Of a DNA stretch of 34,782 nt, positions 8,116 to 15,775 are shown piece by piece. A model generated the notes under the pieces. It saw only the letters and a list, made by a program, of their open reading frames with translations. It was not told where the DNA came from and did no database searches. How positions within the stretch are numbered: the first letter of the stretch is position 1; each line of letters opens with the position of its first letter. The stretch lies in the NCBI RefSeq assembly GCF_002506585.1, contig NZ_DAXW01000003.1:144495-179276 (forward strand). Reading direction: 5' to 3'. Source of the DNA: Methanoculleus sp. UBA430 (GTDB taxonomy: Archaea > Halobacteriota > Methanomicrobia > Methanomicrobiales > Methanoculleaceae). The translations under genes were made by a program, and so were the position numbers.

Positions 8116-9671
8116 GCCGTCTCCCTCCGGAGGGCGATGACGCCCATATCGTACAGAATGTTCTTCACTTCCTCTTCGTCGAGAACGCCCTTACTGATCT
8201 CGACCATCTGGGCGAAGTTCTTCACCAGGCCACAGTTCGGACCCTCAGGAGTCTCGCTCGGGCAGATCCGGCCCCACTGGGTGGGGTGCAGGTCACGGGC
8301 CTCGAAGTGAGGCTGGGAACGGGAGAGCGGGGAGATCACGCGTCGGAGGTGCGAGAGCACCGCCATGTGGTCGACCCGGTCCAGGAGCTGCGAAACACCG
8401 GTGCGCCCGCCCACCCAGTTGCCGGTGGCAAGCGGGTGGAGCAGCCGCTCGGTCAGGACGTCCGCACGCACCGCGGTCCCGATCGAGAGGTCGCGGTGGC
8501 GCATGCTGGCCCGCTCGAGTTGGTACTTCACGTCCCTTGTCAGACGGTTGAGCGAGATCCGGAAGAGGTCTTCCATCAGGTCGCCGGCAAGTTTCAGCCG
8601 TTTATTCGAGTAGTGGTCCTTATCGTCGATCCGGCGCCTATCAAGTACCAGGTCGAAACAGGCTTCGGCCATGCGGCCGAGGAAGTGCGCCTTTGCAAGA
8701 CGGACACCCTCGACTGCCGACCGGTAGCCGGGGTCCTCCTCTTTTAAGCCCACCGGCATCAGGTAATTTAAGTGCGGAAGGAGGTAGTTGTCGAGGACGA
8801 ACTCCGCCCGCTTCCTCTGGTAGTCCCTGGTCTGGTTGGGGGCGAGTTTCTTTCCGACGTACATGACGCCGTCGTCGACGGTGTCGCACTCGCTCTCCTC
8901 CAGGTTCTGCATCATGAAGGTGAGGATCTCCTCATCGGTCGAGACCGCCTCCACGATGTCGTGGTCGCCCTGGAGCCCCAACGCCCGCATCAGGTCGACG
9001 AAACGGAGGTGCCCGGCGACCGAGGGGAACGAGACCTCGAGCAGGTTCTTGCGGTTCCGCTCGACGATCACGAGCGCCCGGTAGCCCCGGTACTGCGAGA
9101 AGACCTTCGCCACATAGATCCGCTCGTTGTAGCGCTCGGTGAACTCGGTCATGATCTTGTTCGAGGCGAGGTCCTCAAGCGTCATCAGCACGCGCTCGGT
9201 GCCGTTGACGATGAAGTAGCCGCCGGGATCGAGCGGGTCCTCGCCGTGCGCGGTCCGCTCGGCATCGCTCAGGTTGTAGAGGTTGCAGGCGGCCGAGCCC
9301 ACCATCACCGGCAGCTGCCCGATGATGGTGACGATCGGATCCTGCGGCTCCTCACCCTGGACGAGCGTCATCTCGAGCTGGATCGGTGCCGCATACGTGA
9401 GGTTCCGGAGGCGTGCCTCGCTCGGGAAGAGCTCGGACTGCGACCCGTCCGCCTCACGGACCCGGGGCTTCTTCACCTCGATCGTGCCCAGTTCAACCCA
9501 TACAGCCTCTTTACCTTTCCCACGGGTCTCAATATCGGTCTCGATGACACGTTGTTCATCAACGACTTTCTGGAGGTTGTGCAGGAGGAAGTTATTATAA
9601 GAGTCTAACTGGTGACGCGCCACATGCTCCCGTGAAAAGTATGCTCTCGATAAAACACTTCTATCTAACAG
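8112..9671 (-). CDS. rpoB2: DNA-directed RNA polymerase subunit B''
   Basis: This is the N-terminal part of the second-largest subunit, with blocks such as the region ending GGYFIVNGTERVLMTLEDLA and the C-terminal HPTQWGRICPSETPEGPNCG. The start is unusual. The first standard start codon is a GTG at 9623, but the same frame stays open upstream and encodes LDRSVLSRAYFSREHVARHQ, which reads like the conserved N-terminus of archaeal B''. The frame has no ATG, GTG or TTG before the in-frame stop at 9714-9716. A CTG at 9669-9671 has a ribosome site (GGGGAG at 9681-9686) 9 nt away and is my preferred start, giving 519 residues. If the GTG is used, the protein loses a conserved stretch. It overlaps rpoB1 by 4 nt. 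Confidence 0.93.
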   Translation of the reverse strand: MLDRSVLSRAYFSREHVARHQLDSYNNFLLHNLQKVVDEQRVIETDIETRGKGKEAVWVELGTIEVKKPRVREADGSQSELFPSEARLRNLTYAAPIQLEMTLVQGEEPQDPIVTIIGQLPVMVGSAACNLYNLSDAERTAHGEDPLDPGGYFIVNGTERVLMTLEDLASNKIMTEFTERYNERIYVAKVFSQYRGYRALVIVERNRKNLLEVSFPSVAGHLRFVDLMRALGLQGDHDIVEAVSTDEEILTFMMQNLEESECDTVDDGVMYVGKKLAPNQTRDYQRKRAEFVLDNYLLPHLNYLMPVGLKEEDPGYRSAVEGVRLAKAHFLGRMAEACFDLVLDRRRIDDKDHYSNKRLKLAGDLMEDLFRISLNRLTRDVKYQLERASMRHRDLSIGTAVRADVLTERLLHPLATGNWVGGRTGVSQLLDRVDHMAVLSHLRRVISPLSRSQPHFEARDLHPTQWGRICPSETPEGPNCGLVKNFAQMVEISKGVLDEEEVKNILYDMGVIALRRETA

Positions 9672-9696
9672 ATGGATCAGCTCCCCGGCCTTTGCA

Positions 9697-9948
9697 TTAT
9701 TTCTTTGGTCTCTTCACGACGAGGCGGTAGGCCTCTGCCCTGCCTGCCGTGCGACTGTCACGAGTAATCCTGATGACGTTCCCGACATCGCCGCCAATAG
9801 CTTTTACTGCCGGGTCGTCATGGTAAATTTTCGGCAGTTGCTCTAAAGAGATATGGTACGTCGCAAGAAGATCCTTGGCCTCTTCGCCGTCCATAATCTG
9901 ATGGTCCGGAACCATCTCATGACTGAGTACGTCAAGTGAGGTGCCCAT
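9697..9948 (-). CDS. rpoH: DNA-directed RNA polymerase subunit H (Rpb5 homologue)
   Basis: This is an 83-residue protein equal to the C-terminal assembly domain of eukaryotic Rpb5. Typical segments are LSHEMVPDHQIM, the DPAVKAIGG motif, and the C-terminal VIRITRDSRTAGRAEAYRLV. The ATG at 9948 is chosen over a GTG 15 nt upstream because GGTGAGGTG sits at the right distance and known RpoH proteins begin close to this point. It is the first gene of the polymerase operon, and the stop is 25 nt from the proposed rpoB2 CTG start. No convincing box A was seen directly upstream, so transcription may start further up, possibly near the tRNA-Lys. Confidence 0.95.
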   Translation of the reverse strand: MGTSLDVLSHEMVPDHQIMDGEEAKDLLATYHISLEQLPKIYHDDPAVKAIGGDVGNVIRITRDSRTAGRAEAYRLVVKRPKK

Positions 9949-10028
9949 CGGCCTACACCTCACCGACGAAAGAGTTGCGTATCAGAATGCATCACCTTAT
10001 CAAAATCCATAGACATCGCCCATGGCAA

Positions 10029-10102
10029 CGGGCCCAAGGGGATTTGAACCCCCGACCACCTGGTTAAAAGCCAGGCGCTCTACCTAACTGAGCTATAGAC
10101 CC
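10029..10102 (-). tRNA. tRNA-Lys (anticodon UUU)
   Basis: The minus strand folds as a cloverleaf of 74 nt. The acceptor stem is GGGTCTA pairing with TGGGCCC (with G-U pairs) and discriminator G. The anticodon stem CTGGC/GCCAG-type arm encloses a loop with TTT, and the T arm has the TTCAAAT loop. No intron is seen and CCA is not encoded. Its 3' end lies about 80 nt upstream of the rpoH start on the same strand. Confidence 0.95.
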
Positions 10103-10141
10103 CGCGCGTACTGCCATCCAGCATTATTACAATGCAAGAAT

Positions 10142-10150
10142 AGTATAAAA
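10142..10150 (-). promoter_or_regulatory. Box A for tRNA-Lys
   Basis: Read on the minus strand, TTTTTATACTA lies about 40-50 nt upstream of the tRNA 5' end in an AT-rich stretch. It fits an archaeal box A with transcription starting near 10120. Read-through into rpoH is possible. Confidence 0.5.
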
Positions 10151-10293
10151 ACATTCCTTTCGGGCGTATCATATAATTCGCAGTCTAACGATATAAATCT
10201 TTCAATTCTCCTCTCGCCAGGGGCCCACCGGAATATTTAATGCCCGGGGGATAACCTGTTCATATACGTATTCTCCCGGATCGGGGTGCCCGT

Positions 10294-10725
10294 ATGACTT
10301 CTTCTAAAATCCGTGTCGATACAGCCATATCCGCCATATCCGGAGTAACGCTGGCGGTATACCTGCTCATCGCCGCCTCACTCTCCCTGCTCGCGATCTT
10401 CTCCTTCTACGACGTGGTCCTGGAATTGGCGGCGTTCATCCATGCCGAGGACATGACGCAGGGTGTGCTCCAGGTGCTGCACGCGCTCCTCCTGACCCTC
10501 ATCATCGTAGAGATCCTGGAGACCGTGACGGTTTACTTCAGAACCAACCGGGTGCAGGTGACGCCGATCCTGGTTGCGGGCATCACCGCGATGGTGCGGC
10601 GGGTGCTGACCTTCGGGGTCGAGCCCGTCACGCCCATCGACATCGGCATGACGCTTGTCGCGATCCTCGTGCTGACGATCGCTATCGTCTATATCGGACG
10701 AATGGAACGCACGGAGAGTTATTAG
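10294..10725 (+). CDS. PsiE-like four-helix membrane protein
   Basis: This 143-residue protein has about four hydrophobic segments at roughly 14-38, 60-80, 92-108 and 114-136. It resembles the phosphate-starvation-inducible PsiE family: a conserved central block (LHALLLTLIIVEILETV) is followed by a short basic loop (YFRTNRVQ) and the segment ITAMVRRVL. The biochemical role of PsiE proteins is unknown. An ATATTTAA sequence near 10233-10240 may be its box A and GGGGTG precedes the ATG. It stands alone, converging with the response-regulator gene. The family call rests on pattern recognition only. Confidence 0.75.
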   Translation: MTSSKIRVDTAISAISGVTLAVYLLIAASLSLLAIFSFYDVVLELAAFIHAEDMTQGVLQVLHALLLTLIIVEILETVTVYFRTNRVQVTPILVAGITAMVRRVLTFGVEPVTPIDIGMTLVAILVLTIAIVYIGRMERTESY

Positions 10726-10852
10726 GACAGAAGCGGCCCGCGCGGCCCGGGCATCTGCACGGCTCCGAACCGGCAACGATAGGAAGGCGCACCCGGAGCG
10801 GGCGCACAGACACAAAAGAAAGGTTCTTGAAAGCGAGGGAAGAGAGGAAGGA

Positions 10853-11488
10853 TCACCGTGCCTCGAAGATGTCCGCGAACTGGGCCCGGACCTCATTCAG
10901 GCGCTCTTCCTGGAGTTTGATGCTCGCCGCCATACTCTTGATGGCTCTCGTGATGCTCTCACCCATTCCCACCCGGGCATCCTTGATGCTGTAGGTGGTC
11001 TCCAGGATCTTCAGGAGGCGCCTGTTGATATCGACGCTCTTTGAGAGGCGTTCATACTCATCGATGATCCGGGGGTCCACGCCGGCTTCGCGCGCCCGCT
11101 CGATATCGGCAGCGATGGAGTGCCGGCGCGCCAGCACATGTTCGATGGCGTCGTAGAGCTGGTGGTGGGTGGTGGGCTTGAGGATATAGTCCTCAATGTA
11201 GGCGCCGTACTCGTTGGCCTCCTCCGGGGTGAGGGGTTTTGCGGTCAACATGAGGATAGGGATATCACGCGACGTAGGATTGGTCTTGATCTTTCCGAGG
11301 GTCTCCCAGCCATCCATCGGCTCCATCATAATATCCAGAAGGACCAGATCCGGCGGGGTTTTATTCAGGACTTCCAGGCACTCCTCACCGCTAAAAGCGG
11401 TGATTGGCCGATAGCCACCACGCTCCAGCATGGTAACAAAAACGTCGACGATCATGGGACTATCATCGACGACCAGTATCGTATACAT
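10853..11488 (-). CDS. Stand-alone response regulator with helical C-terminal extension
   Basis: The protein has 211 residues. Residues 1-120 are a complete CheY-like receiver: acidic pair D8/D9, phospho-acceptor D52 (in LVLLDIMM), T82 and K104 (in YILKP). The C-terminal 90 residues are charged and predicted helical, with coiled-coil character (DEYERLSKSVDINRRLLKIL and the final KLQEERLNEVRAQFADIF). No DNA-binding or enzymatic output domain is present, so the output is probably protein interaction. The start ATG overlaps the stop of the Roadblock gene as TGATG, with GGAGGGG upstream inside that gene. No histidine kinase lies nearby, so its kinase is encoded elsewhere. Confidence 0.88.
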   Translation of the reverse strand: MYTILVVDDSPMIVDVFVTMLERGGYRPITAFSGEECLEVLNKTPPDLVLLDIMMEPMDGWETLGKIKTNPTSRDIPILMLTAKPLTPEEANEYGAYIEDYILKPTTHHQLYDAIEHVLARRHSIAADIERAREAGVDPRIIDEYERLSKSVDINRRLLKILETTYSIKDARVGMGESITRAIKSMAASIKLQEERLNEVRAQFADIFEAR

Positions 11489-11865
11489 CACGCCACCCCT
11501 CCAATCCTGATTGCTATATCCGACAATTGCCTCTGTACTGTAGAGAGGTCCGCAGACTTATCTATTACCGCTGCGATCAGGGCGGCCTCTTCTGCGCTTA
11601 CGATGAGGATTGCAGAGTCGGATGCAGCGATGGTGACCATGGACGGCCGCTGGATACGGACACTACCGCAAGCGGCCTCTGCCGATGCAAGAACCGTTGC
11701 ACACATTGCCGCGAAGAGGGGCGATGACAGGCTGCCTTCCCGGGAGTACTTACAGAGAACGACACCCTCACAGGATACGAGAGCGCATGCGACGACACCG
11801 GGGATAGACCTGATCTCATTGACGTATCTCCGGGCATCCTCTTCCATCAAGGGATAGTTATTCAT
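11488..11865 (-). CDS. Roadblock/LC7-domain protein
   Basis: This 125-residue protein is a single Roadblock/LC7 domain. The pattern is an N-terminal helix (EEDARRYVNEIRSIPGV), two strands around ACALVSCEGVVLCKYS, a long helix with Ala-rich sequence, and the strand pair ending in AILIVSAEE. Such proteins often act as dimeric scaffolds or regulators of small GTPases (MglB in bacteria). It is the first gene of a two-gene operon with the response regulator, and a box A-like TTCATATATG lies near 11907-11916 on the minus strand. No GTPase gene is present in the window, so the partner is unknown; the response regulator is the obvious candidate. Confidence 0.82.
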   Translation of the reverse strand: MNNYPLMEEDARRYVNEIRSIPGVVACALVSCEGVVLCKYSREGSLSSPLFAAMCATVLASAEAACGSVRIQRPSMVTIAASDSAILIVSAEEAALIAAVIDKSADLSTVQRQLSDIAIRIGGVA

Positions 11866-12245
11866 ATGGCTGACCCCGGTCCACCTTCAATAGACATATC
11901 TGCGTCGCATCATATATGAATATCGAATAAGCCTCGGCCCGAAGATGCCGTTACCTACAATTTCGTCGCAATAGAGTGGCAATTCCGGCTGCTGGCGGGG
12001 GTAAGGCATCACTGATAGCGCGCACTGTAAGGCTCCGGACCGGTCGACGGGGCGACGCCGGTGAACGGAGACACTCACGGTACCTTATGACGGAATCGCG
12101 AAGAGACCCGCCGTCCCACATCGGCCGGATCCGCCCTATCAAGAGCACCTGCGTCGGCTAAAACATATTTTGGTCTCCAGACGGGGAAGAGCAAACGAAT
12201 AGGTTTAAATTTGACGACTACTATCTATCCTTGAGACGGTTTTAG
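11866..12245. other. Divergent intergenic region between Roadblock and MinD-like genes
   Basis: This 380-bp stretch holds promoters in both directions: a minus-strand box A-like element around 11907-11916 and a plus-strand GGTTTAAATTTG around 12200-12211, about 40 nt before the MinD-like ATG. The middle (about 11940-12190) is GC-rich with no ORF that resembles a protein and no tRNA. I see no other recognised element. Confidence 0.5.
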
Positions 12246-13037
12246 ATGATCAGGGCCTACACCATCGCCTCCGGGAAAGGAGGAACCGGGAAGACGACCG
12301 TGGCTGCGAATCTCGGAACGGCACTGGCTCAGTACGGCAGGGAGACCTGCGTCGTCGATACGGATATGGGTATGGCCAACCTCGGACTGGTGCTGGGGCT
12401 CGCAGAGACACCGGTCACGCTCCACGAGGTCCTGGCAGGGAAGGCGTCGCTCCAGGATGCCATGTACGAAGGGCCTTACGGCCTCAAGGTCGTGCCGAGC
12501 GGCCTGTCGCTCCAGGGGTTTCAGAACGCAGACCCGCAGAGGCTCAAAGAGGTGGCGCGTGAACTTACAGATCGCTGCGATTACCTGTTCTTTGACGCGC
12601 CTGCCGGCATCAGCACTGATGCCGTCATACCCCTCGCCGTGGCGGACGAGGTACTCCTGGTGGTGAACCCTGAGATCTCCTCGCTCGTGGACGCCCTGAA
12701 GATCAAGATCCTGACGGAGACGATCGGCGGTACCGTCGGAGGGGCCATCCTCAACCGGGTAACGCCAGAAAGCACCGAGATGAGCCGGAGAAAGATCGAG
12801 CAGACCCTCGGCGTCCCGATCATCGATATGATCCCCGAGGACGCGGACGTGCGGAGGGCGGCAGCGGCGAGGACACCGGTCGTCGTCAGGTCTCCGGGAT
12901 CCGAATCGTCGAAAGCATTCCGGAAGATCGCAGCCTCGTTAGCGGGCTTCCCTGTTGAGAAGGAGCCCGGACCCACTCAGGAAGGCTTTATCGAACGGCT
13001 CGCCCGCGCACTATTCAGGAGAGTATCATATGATTGA
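12246..13037 (+). CDS. MinD/ParA-family ATPase
   Basis: This 263-residue P-loop ATPase has the deviant Walker A motif (SGKGGTGKTT, signature Lys K11 and K16), switch I Asp residues (DTDMGMANLG, D38/D40) and switch II (FFDAPAG, D117). The last 15-20 residues (EGFIERLARALFRRVSYD) look like an amphipathic helix of the kind MinD uses to bind membrane. Archaeal MinD homologues do not generally place the division site; they position other structures such as arrays and appendages. The next gene, a small membrane/coiled-coil protein, overlaps its end by 8 nt. The gene is divergent from the Roadblock/response-regulator pair. The family is certain; the cellular role is inferred. Confidence 0.9.
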   Translation: MIRAYTIASGKGGTGKTTVAANLGTALAQYGRETCVVDTDMGMANLGLVLGLAETPVTLHEVLAGKASLQDAMYEGPYGLKVVPSGLSLQGFQNADPQRLKEVARELTDRCDYLFFDAPAGISTDAVIPLAVADEVLLVVNPEISSLVDALKIKILTETIGGTVGGAILNRVTPESTEMSRRKIEQTLGVPIIDMIPEDADVRRAAAARTPVVVRSPGSESSKAFRKIAASLAGFPVEKEPGPTQEGFIERLARALFRRVSYD

Positions 13038-13230
13038 CATAAACGCCATTATGATAGTCCTGCTCTCAGTAACCATCATCTGCCTGCTGTTTATTATGTA
13101 CGTCATGTACGTGCGTATCCAGCAGCTCCTTACCGAGGTCGCCTCGTTGACGGGCAGGATGGAGCTTACCGGCACCGAACTGGAACAGTTGACACGGAAT
13201 GTCGAGGAGTTCAAGAGAACGCGAGGATAA
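13030..13230 (+). CDS. Small single-pass membrane protein with coiled coil
   Basis: This is a 66-residue protein with one transmembrane helix (about residues 5-28, rich in Ile/Leu/Val/Met) followed by a short cytoplasmic heptad-like helix (IQQLLTEVASLTGRMELTG and onward). The ATG at 13030 has AGGAG about 8 nt upstream and lies inside the end of the MinD-like gene (8-nt overlap), so the two are translationally coupled. I do not recognise a family. A role as membrane anchor or activator for the ATPase, by analogy with MinE-type or polar adaptor proteins, is plausible but inferred. Confidence 0.72.
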   Translation: MIDINAIMIVLLSVTIICLLFIMYVMYVRIQQLLTEVASLTGRMELTGTELEQLTRNVEEFKRTRG

Positions 13231-13260
13231 ATTTCCCATCTCCGCTCTCCCAAAAGCGAA

Positions 13261-13268
13261 GATATATG
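13261..13268 (+). promoter_or_regulatory. Box A for tRNA-Pro
   Basis: GATATATG lies about 30 nt upstream of the tRNA 5' end. It matches box A and predicts transcription starting a few bases before the mature 5' end. Confidence 0.5.
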
Positions 13269-13295
13269 TGTGATTCCCTCACATAGTATAAGGGA

Positions 13296-13369
13296 GGGGC
13301 CATAGGGTAGCCTGGCCATCCTAGGAGACTGGGGGTCTTCTGACCTGCGTTCAAATCGCAGTGGCCCCA
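13296..13369 (+). tRNA. tRNA-Pro (anticodon GGG)
   Basis: The 74-nt cloverleaf has acceptor stem GGGGCCA/TGGCCCC with discriminator A. Its anticodon stem GGAGA/TCTTC carries loop CTGGGGG (anticodon GGG), and its T arm is CTGCG-TTCAAAT-CGCAG. The D arm has the AGCCTGG form seen in archaeal tRNA-Pro. No intron is present and CCA is not encoded. Confidence 0.92.
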
Positions 13370-13409
13370 TCGTACCATTTTTCTCTTCTCGAATAGAAGG
13401 ATCTGCAGC

Positions 13410-14267
13410 ATGAGATTCTATAAGGGCTGCACGGATTGTCTGATCTCTCGAGTCGAATACGAAAGCAGGCTCTGCATCGACGATACGGCGCGTATTCAGA
13501 AGATCGTCGGGGCGTGCCGCGACCTCCTCCGGTGCATCGCCGCCGACCCGGTGCCGGCACCCGTCATTGCGAGCCGGGTACACCGCCTCGCCTACCGGAT
13601 GATCGGCGACGCCGACCCCTACCGCTCCCTGAAGGAGGCAAACAACGAGGATGCTGCAGCGGTCTCTCTGGCGGTACGCGGCGACCTCTCGACGTTCCGC
13701 GACCTTGCGCTCGCGGCGGTCATCGGCAACACGCTGGACTACGGCTCAAAGGCCCACACCGTCACCGACAACTTCGTTGAATTCTTCCGCCGGGAGTTTG
13801 CGGCGGGGCTGACCGTCGACGATACCGGCGCGATGGAGGGTCTCACAGACCGGGTGGTCTACCTCGCCGACAACTGCGGGGAGATCGTCTTTGACGCCCT
13901 TCTCGTCGACTACCTCAAGGAGCACGGGTCGCACGTCACGTTTGCTGTCCGGGGCGCGCCGATCTTAAACGACGCAACGATAGAAGACGCGGTGGCGCTC
14001 GGACTCGACCGCCGGGCGGACGTGCTTGCCGCCACCACGGACGGCATCGCCGAACTTGGCCTCAACCGCGAGCTCGCCCCGCCGCCCCTTACCGATGCCC
14101 TGGACCGAGCGACGCTCATTATCGCCAAGGGCATGGCGAACTACGAGTCGCTCTCCGACTGCCGCGACCTGCCTCCTGTGGCTCACCTGATGTCGGTCAA
14201 GTGCGGCCCGATCGGTGCGGACATCGGTATTTCCGTCGGCTCCCGGGTCGCCCTCCTCCGGGAGTGA
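13410..14267 (+). CDS. DUF89-family (damage-control phosphatase-like) protein
   Basis: The protein has 285 residues. It has an N-terminal CxxC (C7/C10), the block GNTLDYGS (106-113), the metal-site region LADNCGEIVFD (152-162), RGAPILNDAT (181-190) and KGMANYES (about 239-246). These are the conserved blocks of the DUF89/ARMT1-like superfamily, whose characterised members are metal-dependent phosphatases that remove damaged or excess sugar and cofactor phosphates. The short archaeal type with the N-terminal Cys pair is common in methanogens; its substrate is not known. It begins 40 nt after the tRNA-Pro on the same strand and may share transcription with it. The ATG at 13410 fits the family start. 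Confidence 0.85.
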   Translation: MRFYKGCTDCLISRVEYESRLCIDDTARIQKIVGACRDLLRCIAADPVPAPVIASRVHRLAYRMIGDADPYRSLKEANNEDAAAVSLAVRGDLSTFRDLALAAVIGNTLDYGSKAHTVTDNFVEFFRREFAAGLTVDDTGAMEGLTDRVVYLADNCGEIVFDALLVDYLKEHGSHVTFAVRGAPILNDATIEDAVALGLDRRADVLAATTDGIAELGLNRELAPPPLTDALDRATLIIAKGMANYESLSDCRDLPPVAHLMSVKCGPIGADIGISVGSRVALLRE

Positions 14268-14733
14268 ACGTCCAGGCGAGCGCGTGCGGCCGGAGGAGGC
14301 CGGACGAGATGGCCTGGCCCCACGATTATATATATGGATGTCGGTCAGACGTTCCCTGCATTTGGGGTAGCCTCCGGAAAAAAGGAAGTATTACAGGACC
14401 TCATTTTGTATTCAGGCGGATATATTACCACGCATATTTATTAGAAAATATTATATAATGCGCACTATAGATACTGGATCGGGGAAAACCACACCCAGCG
14501 ATCATCAGTCATTCAATTCCATCAGCAATCACCACGAACAACCACCTACCACACCCACCCAAAGCACACATACAAGCGTTCGGTCAGGGGCAGGCCGGGT
14601 ACGGCGCCCTGCACCAATGTTTCAGCGACCACAAGCGAGATTACACCGGGCCATGAATTCTTCGGGTGTGGCCCCCCACCCTCATTTCATGAGACCAGAC
14701 CCACCTCATTTTTAGGATCGTAGCAGGCTAATC
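14268..14733. other. Intergenic region with AT-rich promoter-like block and doubtful 85-codon ORF
   Basis: The first 60 nt contain a GGCC-GGAGGA-GGCC hairpin (14288-14301). Around 14405-14457 the sequence is strongly AT-rich (ATATTTATTAGAAAATATTA) and looks like a promoter. It leads straight into an 85-codon frame at 14458-14715 rich in His, Pro, Thr and Ser, with no recognisable domain. This could be a leaderless small gene, a non-coding RNA, or chance. The segment ends in short T-runs near 14709. The left edge of the IS605-type element lies near the end of this region. Confidence 0.35.
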
Positions 14734-14753
14734 CCCGCCATTAAAATGGCGGG
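14734..14753 (+). repeat. Left-end hairpin of the IS605-type element
   Basis: CCCGCCATT and AATGGCGGG form a 9-bp stem around a 2-nt AA centre. Subterminal hairpins of this kind are bound by IS200/IS605 TnpA as single-stranded DNA. The right-end hairpin has the same stem length and related 5' bases. Confidence 0.8.
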
Positions 14754-14810
14754 ATACAGCCGTCTACAATCATAAATAGTATATACACATGGTGCATATT
14801 TACTCTTGTA

Positions 14811-15221
14811 ATGGTCAAACAAGAGCAGTGGATAAGTGCGAGAGGATGCGTATACAATGTCAATTATCATTACGTATGGTCGGTGAAATATCGCCGTAAA
14901 GTATTGACGGGTAAGATTGTAAATACGTTGAAAGAACTGCACGAATCCATTGCACAGGACAACGGGATTATTTTACATATGCAAGAGATAATGCCCGATC
15001 ATGTTCATCTGTTTATCACGGCACATCCAAAGTTCGCACCTGCCACGATTGTAAAAATTATGAAGGGTGTAACTGCGAAAAAACTCTTTGAAACGTATCC
15101 AGAGTTACGGAAAGTATTATGGAAAGGTCATCTATGGAATCCATCGTATTACGTTGGAACCTGTGGTGATGTAACGAAGGATGTAATTCAAGGATATATT
15201 GAAACGCAGAAGGTGAAGTGA
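14811..15221 (+). CDS. tnpA: IS200/IS605-family Y1 transposase TnpA
   Basis: This 136-residue HUH single-strand transposase has the metal-binding HUH motif H64-V-H66 in PDHVHLFI. The catalytic Tyr is Y129, with the helper Gln at Q133 in GYIETQ. Length and both active-site motifs are complete, so the protein could be active. It cuts and joins single-stranded element ends after recognising the terminal hairpins. A box A-like TATATA at 14780-14785 would start transcription close to the ATG. The gene lies 3 nt before tnpB. Codon use is AT-rich, unlike host genes. Confidence 0.93.
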   Translation: MVKQEQWISARGCVYNVNYHYVWSVKYRRKVLTGKIVNTLKELHESIAQDNGIILHMQEIMPDHVHLFITAHPKFAPATIVKIMKGVTAKKLFETYPELRKVLWKGHLWNPSYYVGTCGDVTKDVIQGYIETQKVK

Positions 15222-15224
15222 TAC

Positions 15225-15650
15225 ATGGAAGTCAAAGCGTATCGTTATAGACTATATCCGACAAAGAAACAAGTTACGTGTCTCAAGCGTACGCTTGACA
15301 TTTGTCGGTGGGTGTATATCAATACGCTTGCCATGCGGAAGAACACATGGGAAACTGATAAACAAACTTCATATTTCGAAACAAAGCGCCAGTTGCCAAT
15401 ATGGAAACGTGAAAAACCAGAATTAAAAACAGTGCATTCGCAAGTGCTACAAGATGTTATGAAACGTGTTGATCTTGCACTTCAAGCGTTCTTTCGTCGC
15501 GTAAAGAACGGGGAGAATCCCGGTTATCCACGGTTCAAAGGATATGGACGTTACGATAGCATCACGTATTCGCAGTCAGGGTTTCACCTAAATTCCAATA
15601 TTATCGGATATTTGACGATATATGAGTTGGTTGGTGTGCTTAATAATTAA
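15225..15650 (+). pseudogene. tnpB: TnpB N-terminal fragment
   Basis: The start matches TnpB (YRYRLYPTKKQVTCLKRTLD, then NPGYPRFKGYGRYDSITYSQ). Similarity stops near residue 126 (about 15602); the next codons look unrelated and end at a stop at 15650. The RuvC-like catalytic part (Asp and Glu residues) is missing, so no RNA-guided nuclease can be made. The 3' zinc-finger part reappears in another frame after about 173 nt of unrelated sequence. Confidence 0.88.
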
Positions 15651-15775
15651 GCGAATCAGCCCCCTGTTTAGATTGTTAGAATATGGCCATTTTGTTGATA
15701 TTTTGGATAAATTTGACCAAATTGGAGGGTAGTGCTCAGGGTAAAATAGCGCATGTGCTTAACTCACCGGGAACT

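Noticed and set aside
3631..9671. Inteins in RNA polymerase subunits
   Set aside because: The A', A'', B' and B'' lengths are normal and the catalytic motifs are uninterrupted.
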